A DNA stretch of 64,000 nucleotides. Origin: Litorimonas sp046250185. Lineage in GTDB: Bacteria; Pseudomonadota; Alphaproteobacteria; Caulobacterales; Maricaulaceae. Every line of letters begins with the position of its first letter. The first letter of the stretch is position 1. The notes under the pieces were generated by a model. That model saw only the letters and a list, made by a program, of their open reading frames with translations. It searched no databases and was not told the DNA's origin. Position numbers and translations under genes: made by a program. Below are positions 1 through 9,238 of the stretch, piece by piece. The stretch lies in NCBI RefSeq assembly GCF_046250185.1, contig NZ_CP176469.1; one strand, 5' to 3'.

Positions 1-41
1 GCAAAGTGAGAAAAAAGTTAGTCTGCAGGTCGAATTAACAG

Positions 42-959
42 CTACTCCGCGACTTGCAGTTCGGGCGTGATGTCATGCGGCGTGTCTCCGCTTGGCATAG
101 ACGTAAAGACCCAAGCCTCTGGATCACCGTAAAGCGCCATGAGGAGGTCATGATTTAGTCCATGCCCAGATTTTTGTGTCGTCACGCGACCTAAAATCGG
201 TCCGCCAAGATAGAGATCCCCCAAAAGATCTAACGCCTTGTGGCGCACAAATTCATCCTCAAATCGCAAACCGCCGGGATTAAGAACATCGGCACCGTCT
301 ACAACGACGGCATTATCATATGATCCGCCTTTTGATAGCCCTGCCGCTTGCAGAGCTGCAACTTCGTGCAAACGCGCAAATGTGCGAGCCGATGCGAGGC
401 GATCACGAAAACCACGTACATCGGGTACAACTTCCACCTGTTGAAACCCAATGGCAGCGTCAGGAAATTCAATCGACACATCTAATTCAAGACGCTCGCA
501 TGGTTCAATCCGGGCGAAAGCATCGCCAGAGCGGACTTCGACGGGCTTGATAACCTTAACATAGCGACGCGGTGCCTCTTGGCGCTCAACCCCGACTTGC
601 TCAATCAATTTCAGGAAAGGCTCCGATGATCCGTCCAACGCAGGCAGTTCTCGTCCGTCAATATCGATGCGAAGATTATCAATCCCCGCAGCAGATAATG
701 CCGCCATTAAATGCTCAATCGTTGCCACTTCAACACCCGCAGCATTGGCGAGTGTCGTGCAATTTTTAACGCCCGTTACTGCATCGGGACGTACTATGAT
801 TTGGTTATTCCGATCTATTACATCCGTCCGCACAAAGCGCAGGCCATAGCCGATAGGCGCAGGGTGCATGACCATGCGTGTGTGGTTACCGCCATGCAGT
901 TCAATCCCAGCGCAGACGGCTGGCGCTCTTAGCGTAGATTGTCGTTTTACATTGGCCAC
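42..959 (-). CDS. lpxC: UDP-3-O-acyl-N-acetylglucosamine deacetylase
   Basis: First committed step of lipid A synthesis: zinc-dependent removal of the acetyl group from UDP-3-O-acyl-GlcNAc in the cytoplasm. I chose the GTG at 959 because a GAGGA ribosome site lies 8 bases before it; an in-frame TTG at 977 would add six residues. From the GTG the protein is 305 residues, the usual length. Visible are the TIEHL segment with Glu82 and zinc His83, the HKALDLLGD segment with His240 and Asp244, and the SGHGLNH segment with catalytic His266. It follows ftsZ, as in many alphaproteobacteria, but a terminator separates them, so it probably has its own promoter in the gap. Identity is certain; only the start is open. 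Confidence 0.95.
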   Translation of the reverse strand: MANVKRQSTLRAPAVCAGIELHGGNHTRMVMHPAPIGYGLRFVRTDVIDRNNQIIVRPDAVTGVKNCTTLANAAGVEVATIEHLMAALSAAGIDNLRIDIDGRELPALDGSSEPFLKLIEQVGVERQEAPRRYVKVIKPVEVRSGDAFARIEPCERLELDVSIEFPDAAIGFQQVEVVPDVRGFRDRLASARTFARLHEVAALQAAGLSKGGSYDNAVVVDGADVLNPGGLRFEDEFVRHKALDLLGDLYLGGPILGRVTTQKSGHGLNHDLLMALYGDPEAWVFTSMPSGDTPHDITPELQVAE

Positions 960-1075
960 AATAGATTTCCTCAACAACTAAACTACTCATGACCTTTTGA
1001 GTTGCAAGAAACGCTCAGTGTCAGTCTGTTACACTTCCTGATGAATAGGTAATGTGGCGGACAGATGACGGTCAT

Positions 1076-1108
1076 AAAAAAGGCCCGCCTCACAAAGTGA
1101 ACGGGCCT
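1076..1108 (-). terminator. Intrinsic terminator after ftsZ
   Basis: Inverted repeat AGGCCCG (1081-1087) with CGGGCCT (1102-1108), enclosing a second small stem TCAC-AAA-GTGA. On the minus strand it is followed by a run of T. It lies just past the ftsZ stop, so it ends the dcw transcript before lpxC. Confidence 0.85.
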
Positions 1109-1135
1109 AATTAATGATATAATTCAGTAATTTAT

Positions 1136-2602
1136 CTAGCGATTTTGACGTCGCAGAAAGCTTGGAATTTCGAGTTCGTCTTCCATGTCATCACCAAACA
1201 AATCACCAGAGGCGACCTGCTTTTGCTGCGTACGGGCGACCTGCGGTGCGGGTGCAGGCTTGGCCTTACGACGACCAAAGAAACCGAACGGATTGCGCGC
1301 AGCAGGTTCTTTCGCTGGCTCTGGAATAGCGGGCGCAGGTGCGGGAGCCGGAGCAGAACGCGCTTCGGGTTGCGGCGCTTGCGTTTGTTGCGGCGCTTGC
1401 ACTTGCGGCGGGTAAGGCTTCGGCGCAACATAAGGCGGAGGCGTTTGCACAACAGGCGGAGCGTTCATCGCAACAGGCTCAGCCTCTTGCTCAAATTCGT
1501 AGGCATCGAATGCGGCGCGCGCTTCGGCTTCCGCGCGTTGCGCCGCCTCGGCAGCCCGCTCATGCACGCCAAGTTCAACGACGTTTTCAGAGGCCGTTGT
1601 CTGCGAAAACGGCTGCGGCTTAATTTCAGCGCGGACAGCCGCATCAACGCCTGTCGCGACAACTGACACGCGAATGATTCCATCTAAGTCATTATCCAGC
1701 GCGGAGCCAACAATGATATTGGCGTCTTCGTCGACTTGTGAGCGTATTAGGCTCGCGGCTTCGTCAACTTCGTAAAGTGTCAGGTCGCGACCGCCTGTGA
1801 TATTGATCAAAACGCCCTTGGCCCCCTTGAGAGATACATCGTCCAGCAATGGGTTATTAATAGCGGCTTCGGCAGCTTCAACAGCGCGGCGTTCGCCAGT
1901 GGCTTCGCCCGTACCCATCATTGCTTTGCCCATTTCGTCCATCACAGTGCGGACGTCATTAAAATCAAGATTGATCAAACCAGGCACGACCATCAAATCT
2001 GTCACGCCGCGAACACCTGAATACAGCACCTCATCGGCCATGGAAAACGCATCTGCCATTGTCGTCTGTTCTGTCGCAACACGGAAGAGGTTTTGGTTCG
2101 GGATTGTAATCATTGTGTCGACACAAGAGTAAAGGTTTTCAATACCTTGCTCTGCCAACTTCATGCGGCGTGAGCCTTCAAACATGAATGGCTTTGTGAC
2201 GATACCAACTGTCAAAATACCGCGTTCGCGGGCTGCGCGAGCGATGACTGGGGCCGCACCTGTGCCTGTACCGCCGCCCATGCCAGCCGCGACGAAAAGC
2301 ATATGTGCCCCGTCCAGATGCTCCATAATTTCAGCAAGGTTTTCTTCGGCAGACTGCTCACCAACTTCGGGACGCATGCCAGCGCCAAGACCTTGTGTGA
2401 TCGCACTGCCCATTTGGACGCGGCGTTCCGATGACGATAATGCTAGCGCTTGCGCGTCTGTGTTGGCAACCACAAATTCAACGCCGTCTAAACCAGCGGC
2501 GATCATATTATTGACCGCATTCCCCCCTGCACCACCGACGCCGATAACGACGATCCGTGGCTTGAGTTCAACAGACTTTGGCAAGGATAGATTGATTGGC
2601 AT
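1136..2602 (-). CDS. ftsZ: Cell division protein FtsZ
   Basis: Tubulin-like GTPase that polymerises into the division ring. The GTP-binding signature GGGTGTG is at residues 109-115, in the middle of a normal N-terminal GTPase core. After about residue 330 comes a long disordered linker rich in Pro, Ala and Gln, with runs of PAPAPAPA. It ends in the conserved C-terminal peptide ELEIPSFLRRQ, which recruits FtsA and other partners. At 488 residues it is longer than the roughly 380 of E. coli FtsZ but normal for alphaproteobacteria with a long linker. It is last in the dcw run, 130 bases after ftsA, and that gap may hold its own promoter. Confidence 0.98.
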   Translation of the reverse strand: MPINLSLPKSVELKPRIVVIGVGGAGGNAVNNMIAAGLDGVEFVVANTDAQALALSSSERRVQMGSAITQGLGAGMRPEVGEQSAEENLAEIMEHLDGAHMLFVAAGMGGGTGTGAAPVIARAARERGILTVGIVTKPFMFEGSRRMKLAEQGIENLYSCVDTMITIPNQNLFRVATEQTTMADAFSMADEVLYSGVRGVTDLMVVPGLINLDFNDVRTVMDEMGKAMMGTGEATGERRAVEAAEAAINNPLLDDVSLKGAKGVLINITGGRDLTLYEVDEAASLIRSQVDEDANIIVGSALDNDLDGIIRVSVVATGVDAAVRAEIKPQPFSQTTASENVVELGVHERAAEAAQRAEAEARAAFDAYEFEQEAEPVAMNAPPVVQTPPPYVAPKPYPPQVQAPQQTQAPQPEARSAPAPAPAPAIPEPAKEPAARNPFGFFGRRKAKPAPAPQVARTQQKQVASGDLFGDDMEDELEIPSFLRRQNR

Positions 2603-2668
2603 GGTGACACCCGATTTTTATGGTCAATGATTTATGAATCAAAGTCGGCGAAAACTCTTAAAGGGTGA

Positions 2669-2684
2669 TTAACCAAGTCGTTAA
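2669..2684. promoter_or_regulatory. Near-consensus CtrA-like box upstream of ftsZ
   Basis: TTAACCAAGTCGTTAA in the ftsA-ftsZ gap: two TTAA half-sites separated by 8 bases, where the CtrA consensus has 7. ftsZ is a known CtrA target in Caulobacter, which makes the site worth noting, but the spacing is off by one. Weak prediction. Confidence 0.3.
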
Positions 2685-2732
2685 TAATGGAGATTTTAGA
2701 TTAAATTTTCACATCCGTTGGAAATGACGGCT

Positions 2733-4004
2733 TTAGAAGTTTTCTCGCAACCATTGCAGCGAGCGCCCCAGCGCATTCCCGGAATAGCGTTGTTCGCGAT
2801 AGGCGCGTCCTGATAAATCTGGCGGCCCGTCAATCGCCTCGTCCGTATGCTCAAATGCTTGTTTTAGAAGTCCTGTGGCAACAGCAAAGTCGGGCTGCCC
2901 TAATACATCAGACAATCCGAACACGCCGTGGGGTTGTCCGATTCGGACTCGTTTCGACAAAACCAATTCGGCCAATTCTCGCACACCGTTCAACCTTGCG
3001 CCGCCGCCCGTTAGCACGATTTGCCGTCCCGAATAATTCTCAAGCCCCGCTTTGTAGATGCGGTCCCGCAAAAGCTCGAACGTCTCTTCCATGCGCGAGC
3101 GAACGATTTTTGTTACGACGGAGCGCGGCTCGTGGTGCAACTCGTCCTGCGCGGCGATGGGTGGACACGGGACAGAGACGAATTCATCATCCGCACCGTG
3201 GAGGCAAGAGCCGTAAATCGTCTTAATCCGTTCGGCCGCCTCAAAGGGGGTCGAGAGGCCGCGCGCCAAATCTGTCGTCACATTCCGCCCGCCAACACCT
3301 AACGCATCGACATGCACCAATGCATTGTCGCGGAAGACAGCTGCGGAAGTGATGCCAGAGCCAAGATCAATCAATGTCACACCCAAATCGCGCTCATCTT
3401 CGGTCAGCACAGCCATACCCGCCGCATAGGGCGATGCCGTTACAGAGCGGATATTCAGATGACATCGCTCGATACAATGCGCGAGATTTCGCAGCGGACC
3501 TATGCCGCCCAGCACAAAGTGCATCTGCACGCCGAGTTGCTGCCCAAACATGCCACGCGGATCCTTGATCCCGTCTTCATCATCGACTTGCCATGTGAGC
3601 GGGATCGCGTGGAGAATGGCGTGATCAGGCTGCGCCAGTTCTGACAGCGAGGAATTCAGGACACGTTTGAGATCGCGATCCGCCACCGCGCCGCTCGCAA
3701 ATTCTGTCTGCACATTCATATGGGTCGAGTGCATGGAGCGTAGCGCGACATTGACGAAGACGTCTTGCACGGTCACACCAGCCGCCTTTTCGGCTTTCTC
3801 AACCGCTGTGCGAATACCCGATTCTGCCGCCTCGAGGTCAATAACCGCGCCGCCTTTCAGGCCCGCACTGACACCAAATCCTGAGCCGATTAAGCGCACA
3901 CCCAGACCTGGCTCTTCGCGACCGATCAGGCACACTGTCTTACTCGAACCGATGTCGAGGACGGCCACTGTTTCAGGCTTTCGTGATGTCACCCCCGTTA
4001 ACAT
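2733..4004 (-). CDS. ftsA: Cell division protein FtsA
   Basis: Actin-like ATPase that tethers FtsZ to the inner membrane and recruits late division proteins. The N-terminal phosphate-binding segment VLDIGSSKT is near residue 15, a second nucleotide motif LIDLGSG is near 215, and the adenosine motif LTGGGA is near 332. The last residues, LGRSLQWLRENF, form an amphipathic helix expected to be the membrane anchor. The 423-residue length is typical. It starts 6 bases after the ftsQ stop in the same operon. Confidence 0.96.
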   Translation of the reverse strand: MLTGVTSRKPETVAVLDIGSSKTVCLIGREEPGLGVRLIGSGFGVSAGLKGGAVIDLEAAESGIRTAVEKAEKAAGVTVQDVFVNVALRSMHSTHMNVQTEFASGAVADRDLKRVLNSSLSELAQPDHAILHAIPLTWQVDDEDGIKDPRGMFGQQLGVQMHFVLGGIGPLRNLAHCIERCHLNIRSVTASPYAAGMAVLTEDERDLGVTLIDLGSGITSAAVFRDNALVHVDALGVGGRNVTTDLARGLSTPFEAAERIKTIYGSCLHGADDEFVSVPCPPIAAQDELHHEPRSVVTKIVRSRMEETFELLRDRIYKAGLENYSGRQIVLTGGGARLNGVRELAELVLSKRVRIGQPHGVFGLSDVLGQPDFAVATGLLKQAFEHTDEAIDGPPDLSGRAYREQRYSGNALGRSLQWLRENF

Positions 4005-4010
4005 ATGGCG

Positions 4011-4892
4011 TTAGGCGTCCTGTTCTAATTTGGGGGCTAGAGTTAAACGATCACCAAGACGCATATCAATCACACTGATTTCCCGATCAAGAATCTGCTC
4101 TTGGTTTTGTAGCTGCGTCAGGCGGAACAGTGCGATGTGGCGATCTTTTACCGGCAGCTTTACAACCGTTCCACTTGTCAGGTGTAAGTCCCAGCGACCG
4201 TCGCGCAAGTAAGTCATGCTCTCGGTGCGTGCCCAAAGATTTGGGAAGTCTTGCAACTCTTGATGAAAGTCCGCTGCATGGCGCGGAGCATCATCGCCGA
4301 TGATAACTTTCATCCCAGCGGGCATGTTCGGCGCGTCTTCTAATGACGAGACTACAGACCCATCCGCACTGACCAATGCAAACTTTCCGTCCCGCTGCCA
4401 CAGCGCATAAGGTTCCACCTCAACAAGCTGCACCACTACGCGATTTGGCCAGAGGCGACGCACAACTGCGCGGTCCACCCAAGCGAGGCTTTCTGTATTT
4501 TCCTGCGCGGCCTTTAGGTCTGCACCAAAGAAGTAATCGCCAGGGTAAATACCGATCACCGCGCGGACATCCCGTTCATTCAAACGCCCCTCGCCCATCA
4601 CGTCAATCTGCTCGACCACAAAGCCCATCGCCATCAGACGCTCTTGTTTAAAATCAGCGACGCCTTGTTTGACCTGCGGCAGAAATCCACCGATCCAAAG
4701 CGCGAAGTAAACGACGAGCAGCAATAGCGCCAAGACCGAGGCTGTGAATTTCACAAACCCGCGACGCGTATGCCCCGCCGCACGCACCTGTGCCGAGGCC
4801 CAATTCCGCGCGCCGCGCAGTCCGGGCTTAAGGGGGCTAACCCGACGAACGGGACCAGTTTTGTAAGTGTTGCGTTTTTTTACCGCGGCCAT
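4011..4892 (-). CDS. ftsQ: Cell division protein FtsQ
   Basis: Bitopic division protein that joins FtsB and FtsL and links early and late divisome parts. A basic cytoplasmic N-terminus of about 45 residues precedes one transmembrane helix (about 49-71). A POTRA domain follows (about 85-155, with the turn GIYPGDYFF and the NRVVVQLVE strand), then the beta domain (to about 280). Its start lies inside the end of ddl, a 13-base overlap, so translation is probably coupled. The 293-residue length is normal. Confidence 0.94.
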   Translation of the reverse strand: MAAVKKRNTYKTGPVRRVSPLKPGLRGARNWASAQVRAAGHTRRGFVKFTASVLALLLLVVYFALWIGGFLPQVKQGVADFKQERLMAMGFVVEQIDVMGEGRLNERDVRAVIGIYPGDYFFGADLKAAQENTESLAWVDRAVVRRLWPNRVVVQLVEVEPYALWQRDGKFALVSADGSVVSSLEDAPNMPAGMKVIIGDDAPRHAADFHQELQDFPNLWARTESMTYLRDGRWDLHLTSGTVVKLPVKDRHIALFRLTQLQNQEQILDREISVIDMRLGDRLTLAPKLEQDA

Positions 4893-5815
4893 GAAGCATC
4901 CTCAACCATCCAGCGACAAAGCTGGTCAAACGTCATTCCAACATACGCGGCCTGTTCAGGCACAAGCGACGTCGGAGTCATTCCAGGTTGAGTATTGAGT
5001 TCAAGCATTACGATTTTGTTTACCACATTCGATTCTGTGCAATTTTTATCATTAAATCTGAAGTCAGAGCGGGATACGCCCTTGCAGCCGAGGGCTTCAT
5101 GCGCCTCGACTGCCCATTTCAGGCACAAATCCCGCACATAATTGGGAATATCAGCGGGGCATTGATGACGCGCAGCGCCCTCTCCGTATTTCGCGTCATA
5201 GTCATACCAGCCAGATTCGCTCTCGGCCGCGATGATTTCAGTGACGCAGAGCGCACGATCTCCTTGCACGGATACAGTCAGTTCGCGTCCTGGGATATAT
5301 TGTTCAACAACGACTTGGTCGCCCATCTCTGTGTCCGCCGCAATCGCCGCGCGCTGGTCTGCGTCATCGCCGTTTATAATATAGACGGATTTGGATGACC
5401 CTTGTCCATTTGGTTTGACCACATAAGGCGGGTCAATCGGATGAGATTTTGATACTGCCATACGGTCATACAGCCCGCCCTCAGGCACGGTAATCCCAAC
5501 GGCTTTCAACACATGTTTCGCGCGATGTTTATCCATCGCCAGCGCCGATGCCATAACGCCAGAATGTGTATAAGGTTTGCTGAACATATCCAGCACGCCC
5601 TGCACCCGACCATCCTCGCCCCAATCCCCGTGAAGCGCGTTAAAAATAATGTCGGGTTGTGCGAATGATAGCTGTTCCCAGAGCAAATGGGTCACGTCGA
5701 TTTCCGTGACTTCAAAGCCTTCATTGCGCAGTGCAATCGCACAGGCCGTGCCAGAGATCAGAGAGACCTCACGCTCCGAACTCATCCCGCCCATCAAAAC
5801 GGCTACATGTTTCAT
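4880..5815 (-). CDS. ddl: D-alanine--D-alanine ligase
   Basis: ATP-grasp enzyme that makes the D-Ala-D-Ala dipeptide added by MurF. N-terminal GGMSSEREVSL, the ATP-binding KPNGQGSSK loop near residue 135, and the C-terminal ELNTQPGMT metal and substrate loop are all present. At 311 residues it matches the DdlB type found in dcw clusters. It overlaps murB by 4 bases (ATGA) and ftsQ by 13. Confidence 0.96.
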   Translation of the reverse strand: MKHVAVLMGGMSSEREVSLISGTACAIALRNEGFEVTEIDVTHLLWEQLSFAQPDIIFNALHGDWGEDGRVQGVLDMFSKPYTHSGVMASALAMDKHRAKHVLKAVGITVPEGGLYDRMAVSKSHPIDPPYVVKPNGQGSSKSVYIINGDDADQRAAIAADTEMGDQVVVEQYIPGRELTVSVQGDRALCVTEIIAAESESGWYDYDAKYGEGAARHQCPADIPNYVRDLCLKWAVEAHEALGCKGVSRSDFRFNDKNCTESNVVNKIVMLELNTQPGMTPTSLVPEQAAYVGMTFDQLCRWMVEDASWPR

Positions 5816-6723
5816 GCTCGCTCTCCGATGCGTTTAACTTCCCAATCCAGATCAACTCCCTCGCTCGCTTTCACTTTTTCGCGGATCGTTTCGCCGAGCT
5901 GCTCCAAGTCTGCCGCACTCGCATTGTCGGCATTGATCATGAAATTGCAGTGTTTTTCGCTCATCTGTGCGCCGCCCACACGGAAACCGCGTCCGCCAGC
6001 AGCGTCAATTACTTGCCACGCGCCGCGCCCTCCCGACTGTCTCTGATCGGGGTTTTTGAACGTGCTACCGCCTGTCTTTTCTCGGATAGGCTGGCTCTCT
6101 TCACGACGCGCGGTGATCTCGTCCATGCGGGATTGGATCGCTGCGGGTTCATCTGCTGTCCCTTCATACGTCGCAGACACAAAGATCAAATCCTCGGGGG
6201 CCGCGCAATGCCGATAGGTATAGCCAAGTTCCGCAAGAGACATAACGCAACGCCGCCCGCGACGGTCCAGCGCCACAGCTTCTACCAAAACGTCTTTAGT
6301 TTCAGTACCGTAGCACCCTGCGTTCATTCGCAATGCTCCGCCGATAGTACCAGGAATACCCGCGTAAAACTCCAAGCCAGCTATCCCTGCTTTGGCCGCC
6401 ACCTTGGCAACTTTGTTATCAAGCGCTGCTGCGCCCGCCGTGACTCGCAAACCGTCCGTTGTTACCTGCCCAAAAGCTGGGCCAAGCCGCACAACCACCC
6501 CTTTGACACCGCCGTCCCGCACCAAGGCATTGCTCGCCACACCGAGAATGGTCACAGGAATGTCTGCGGGCGTCGAGGACAGGAAATGCGCGAGGTCCGC
6601 TTCGTCCTTTGGCATAAACAACGCCTCCGCAGGGCCGCCAACCCGCAACCATGTATAAGGCGCAAGCGGCACATTTGCGGACAGCTTACCGCGAACGGAT
6701 GGGAGGCGGCCGATCAAGCTCAT
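5812..6723 (-). CDS. murB: UDP-N-acetylenolpyruvoylglucosamine reductase
   Basis: FAD-dependent reduction of UDP-GlcNAc-enolpyruvate to UDP-MurNAc. I take the ATG at 6723 because it forms an ATGA stop-start overlap with murC and gives 303 residues; an upstream ATG at 6759 would run 40 bases into murC. FAD-binding segments are LRVGGPAEAL and AGIPGTIGGALRMNAG. The catalytic region GGSTFKNP and the late segment SEKHCNFMIN follow. Part of the dcw operon. Confidence 0.95.
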   Translation of the reverse strand: MSLIGRLPSVRGKLSANVPLAPYTWLRVGGPAEALFMPKDEADLAHFLSSTPADIPVTILGVASNALVRDGGVKGVVVRLGPAFGQVTTDGLRVTAGAAALDNKVAKVAAKAGIAGLEFYAGIPGTIGGALRMNAGCYGTETKDVLVEAVALDRRGRRCVMSLAELGYTYRHCAAPEDLIFVSATYEGTADEPAAIQSRMDEITARREESQPIREKTGGSTFKNPDQRQSGGRGAWQVIDAAGGRGFRVGGAQMSEKHCNFMINADNASAADLEQLGETIREKVKASEGVDLDWEVKRIGERA

Positions 6724-8147
6724 ACGGCTTCGAGAGCCTTCGCCAAGTCCGCGGCCCAATAGGTGATGTCCCCCGCGCCGAGGCAGACGATGAGGTCGTC
6801 TTTTTCCAAATGCGGTTTGAGGTCTGCGGCGAGTGACGTTTTGCTGGTGAGCGACGCGGATTTATGCCCGTGCGACGTCAGGCTCTTGACGAGCGATGGC
6901 GCGCTGAAACCCTCAATGGGCGTTTCACCAGCAGCGTAAACATCTGCAATATAAACATAATCAGCATCGTTAAAACAGGTCGAGAAGTCTTCGAACAAAT
7001 CCCGCAAGCGCGAGTATCTATGCGGTTGCATCACTGCATGGACACGACCCGTGCAGACCTGTCGTGCCGCTTGGAGAACAGCGGCGATCTCGACGGGATG
7101 GTGGCCATAATCATCGATAATATCAATGCCTTGCCAATTCCCAACGTGCGTAAAGCGACGCTTCACGCCGCCAAAACTATCAAGCCCAGCGCGCACTTCC
7201 GCCTCGCTTAATCCCAATTCGCGGGAGACCGCAATCGCGGAGAGGACATTTTGCGTGTTGTGCTTGCCAGCCATGGGCAGGAACAGTCCCTTCCAAGTAT
7301 CTTCCACACCATCAATATTGCTGAAGACCACATCAAAGCGGGTGCCACCTGTTTCAGGATGCAAATTCTCTGCCCGCACGTCAGCTTGCGGGTTGAAACC
7401 GTAAGTCACAATGCGGCGATCCGTGACACGACTGACCAGCGCTTGAACTTCGGGATGGTCGATACACAACACGCCAAAGCCGTAAAATGGGAGGTTCTCG
7501 ATGAAGTTATCAAAAGCCGCACGAAGCGTATCGAACTCGCCGTAATGCTCCATATGCTCGGGATCAATATTGGTAACAACAGCAACAGTTGGGAATAGTT
7601 TAAGGAACGACCCATCGGACTCGTCGGCCTCGACCACCATCCATTCGCCCATGCCGAGTTTGGCATTGGAGCCATAAGCATTAATAATCCCGCCATTGAT
7701 CACCGTCGGGTCAAGCCCGCCGCCCTCGAGGAGCGCTGCAATCATCGTGGTTGTCGTTGTCTTGCCGTGCGTGCCGCCCACCGCGATGGCTGATTTCAAC
7801 CGCATGAGTTCTGCCAGCATCTCTGCACGTCGAACGACGGGAATTGATTTCGCCCGTGCCTCGACCAGCTCCGTATTATCGGGCTTGATCGCAGATGACA
7901 TGACGATCGCAGCGGCTCCGTCGATTTGGCCTTTTTTCTGACCAATGAAAATCGTCGCGCCGCGCGCTTTTAGGCGCTCGGTATTGGCGCTCTCGCGCAT
8001 GTCGGAACCCTGGACGGCATAGCCCAAATTCAGCAGCACTTCGGCGATCCCAGACATGCCAATGCCGCCGATCCCGATAAAGTGGATTGGGCCTATATCG
8101 AATGGCACTTGGGTCGCTTGCGCGCGTTGTAACTCTGATTTCGTCAA
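6720..8147 (-). CDS. murC: UDP-N-acetylmuramate--L-alanine ligase
   Basis: Adds L-Ala to UDP-MurNAc. The start is probably the TTG at 8147, which follows the murG stop by 10 bases with an AAGGG ribosome site 8 bases before it. That gives 475 residues, the family length. An ATG at 8261 would add 38 odd residues and overlap murG by 104 bases. The Rossmann-type opening FIGIGGIGMSG, the P-loop GGTHGKTTTTT and the VEADESDGSF segment are clear. Confidence 0.95.
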   Translation of the reverse strand: MTKSELQRAQATQVPFDIGPIHFIGIGGIGMSGIAEVLLNLGYAVQGSDMRESANTERLKARGATIFIGQKKGQIDGAAAIVMSSAIKPDNTELVEARAKSIPVVRRAEMLAELMRLKSAIAVGGTHGKTTTTTMIAALLEGGGLDPTVINGGIINAYGSNAKLGMGEWMVVEADESDGSFLKLFPTVAVVTNIDPEHMEHYGEFDTLRAAFDNFIENLPFYGFGVLCIDHPEVQALVSRVTDRRIVTYGFNPQADVRAENLHPETGGTRFDVVFSNIDGVEDTWKGLFLPMAGKHNTQNVLSAIAVSRELGLSEAEVRAGLDSFGGVKRRFTHVGNWQGIDIIDDYGHHPVEIAAVLQAARQVCTGRVHAVMQPHRYSRLRDLFEDFSTCFNDADYVYIADVYAAGETPIEGFSAPSLVKSLTSHGHKSASLTSKTSLAADLKPHLEKDDLIVCLGAGDITYWAADLAKALEAV

Positions 8148-8157
8148 TGGTTTGCCC

Positions 8158-9234
8158 TTATGCGGCTGCGTTGATGACCAAATGAGCGAGGGCCTCTGCC
8201 GCGTCCTGACGCCCTGCGGCACGGGCAGCAGCGGCGGCGGTCGTGAGCCAAGTCGAATCATTTAATCGTCCCTCCAGAGTAGTTTTCACACGCTCTGGCG
8301 TAAACTCGGATTCTGTCAGAATATCGGCAGCATTAAGCCGCGCGAGTGACTTTGCATTGGCCGTTTGATGATCATCCATCGCAATGCCCAATGGCACCAG
8401 CAGTGACGGCTTCCCCATAACAGCGATTTCCGACACGGACAGAGCCCCCGCCCGCCCGACAACGAAATGCGCGGCCGCCAAGTGGTCTTCGATATTGGAA
8501 AAGAATGTTTCGCACGTCGCCGTGACGCCAGCCTCTTTGTAAATCACTTTTGCCGCGTCTTGGTATTCTGGGCGGGTCTGTTGAATAACGTGCAGCTTCG
8601 CTCGCATTTTGGGCGGTAGCAATGCAATCGCCGCAGGCATAGTTTCGGAAATAATTTTCGCCCCAAGGCTCCCCCCCACAATCAGCAGATTGATACGATC
8701 TGTGGGCGCTTGGTAAGTCGTGGGTATAGCGTCAATGATCTGCTGCCGTAGCGGGTTGCCTATGGTCGTGATATTGGCGCCCTTCGGACATTTCGCGAGA
8801 TCAGCAAAACCGCAAGCCACGTGCAAAGCCTTGGCAGCAAAGACACGGTTGACGCGCCCCAGCACGGCATTTTGTTCATGAATGATCGTCGGAATGTTCA
8901 GGCTCTGCGCCGCACGCATGGCGGGGAAAGCGGGGTAGCCACCGAAGCCGATAACGACGTCTGGCTGCCACTCGCGGATAAATAGTTTGGCCGCCCTCAC
9001 GCCCGCCGCTAATTGCATGACGCCGCTAATGGCAGCGACGGGTCTGCGGGGGGAGATTGAGGCGGCTTTGACTTGAATGATGGGATCTGCGGGAATTTTA
9101 CCCGTATGCTTTTGTCCCCGCGCATCGGTCATCATGGCAATGTCCCAACCGCGAGCTTTCAAGGTTTCGGCCAGCGCTTGCGCCGGGAACATATGCCCGC
9201 CTGTGCCGCCCGCTGCCAGGAGTAGTCTCGGCAT
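8158..9234 (-). CDS. murG: UDP-GlcNAc--lipid I transferase
   Basis: GT-B glycosyltransferase that turns lipid I into lipid II on the inner face of the membrane. The N-terminal glycine loop GGTGGHMFPA (residues 8-17) binds acceptor pyrophosphate. The C-terminal nucleotide-binding region has VGRAGALSVSE and the LVPLGIAMDDHQ stretch. The 358-residue length is typical. Four bases separate its start from the ftsW stop. Confidence 0.96.
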   Translation of the reverse strand: MPRLLLAAGGTGGHMFPAQALAETLKARGWDIAMMTDARGQKHTGKIPADPIIQVKAASISPRRPVAAISGVMQLAAGVRAAKLFIREWQPDVVIGFGGYPAFPAMRAAQSLNIPTIIHEQNAVLGRVNRVFAAKALHVACGFADLAKCPKGANITTIGNPLRQQIIDAIPTTYQAPTDRINLLIVGGSLGAKIISETMPAAIALLPPKMRAKLHVIQQTRPEYQDAAKVIYKEAGVTATCETFFSNIEDHLAAAHFVVGRAGALSVSEIAVMGKPSLLVPLGIAMDDHQTANAKSLARLNAADILTESEFTPERVKTTLEGRLNDSTWLTTAAAAARAAGRQDAAEALAHLVINAAA

Positions 9235-9238
9235 AGCC

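Noticed and set aside
5731..6762. 343-residue open frame on the plus strand
   Set aside because: Lies fully opposite murB and the ddl start, with no domain and odd composition; it is a shadow of murB codon usage.
8148..8261. Longer murC with ATG start at 8261
   Set aside because: The extra residues overlap the murG end and do not resemble MurC; the TTG at 8147 has a ribosome site.
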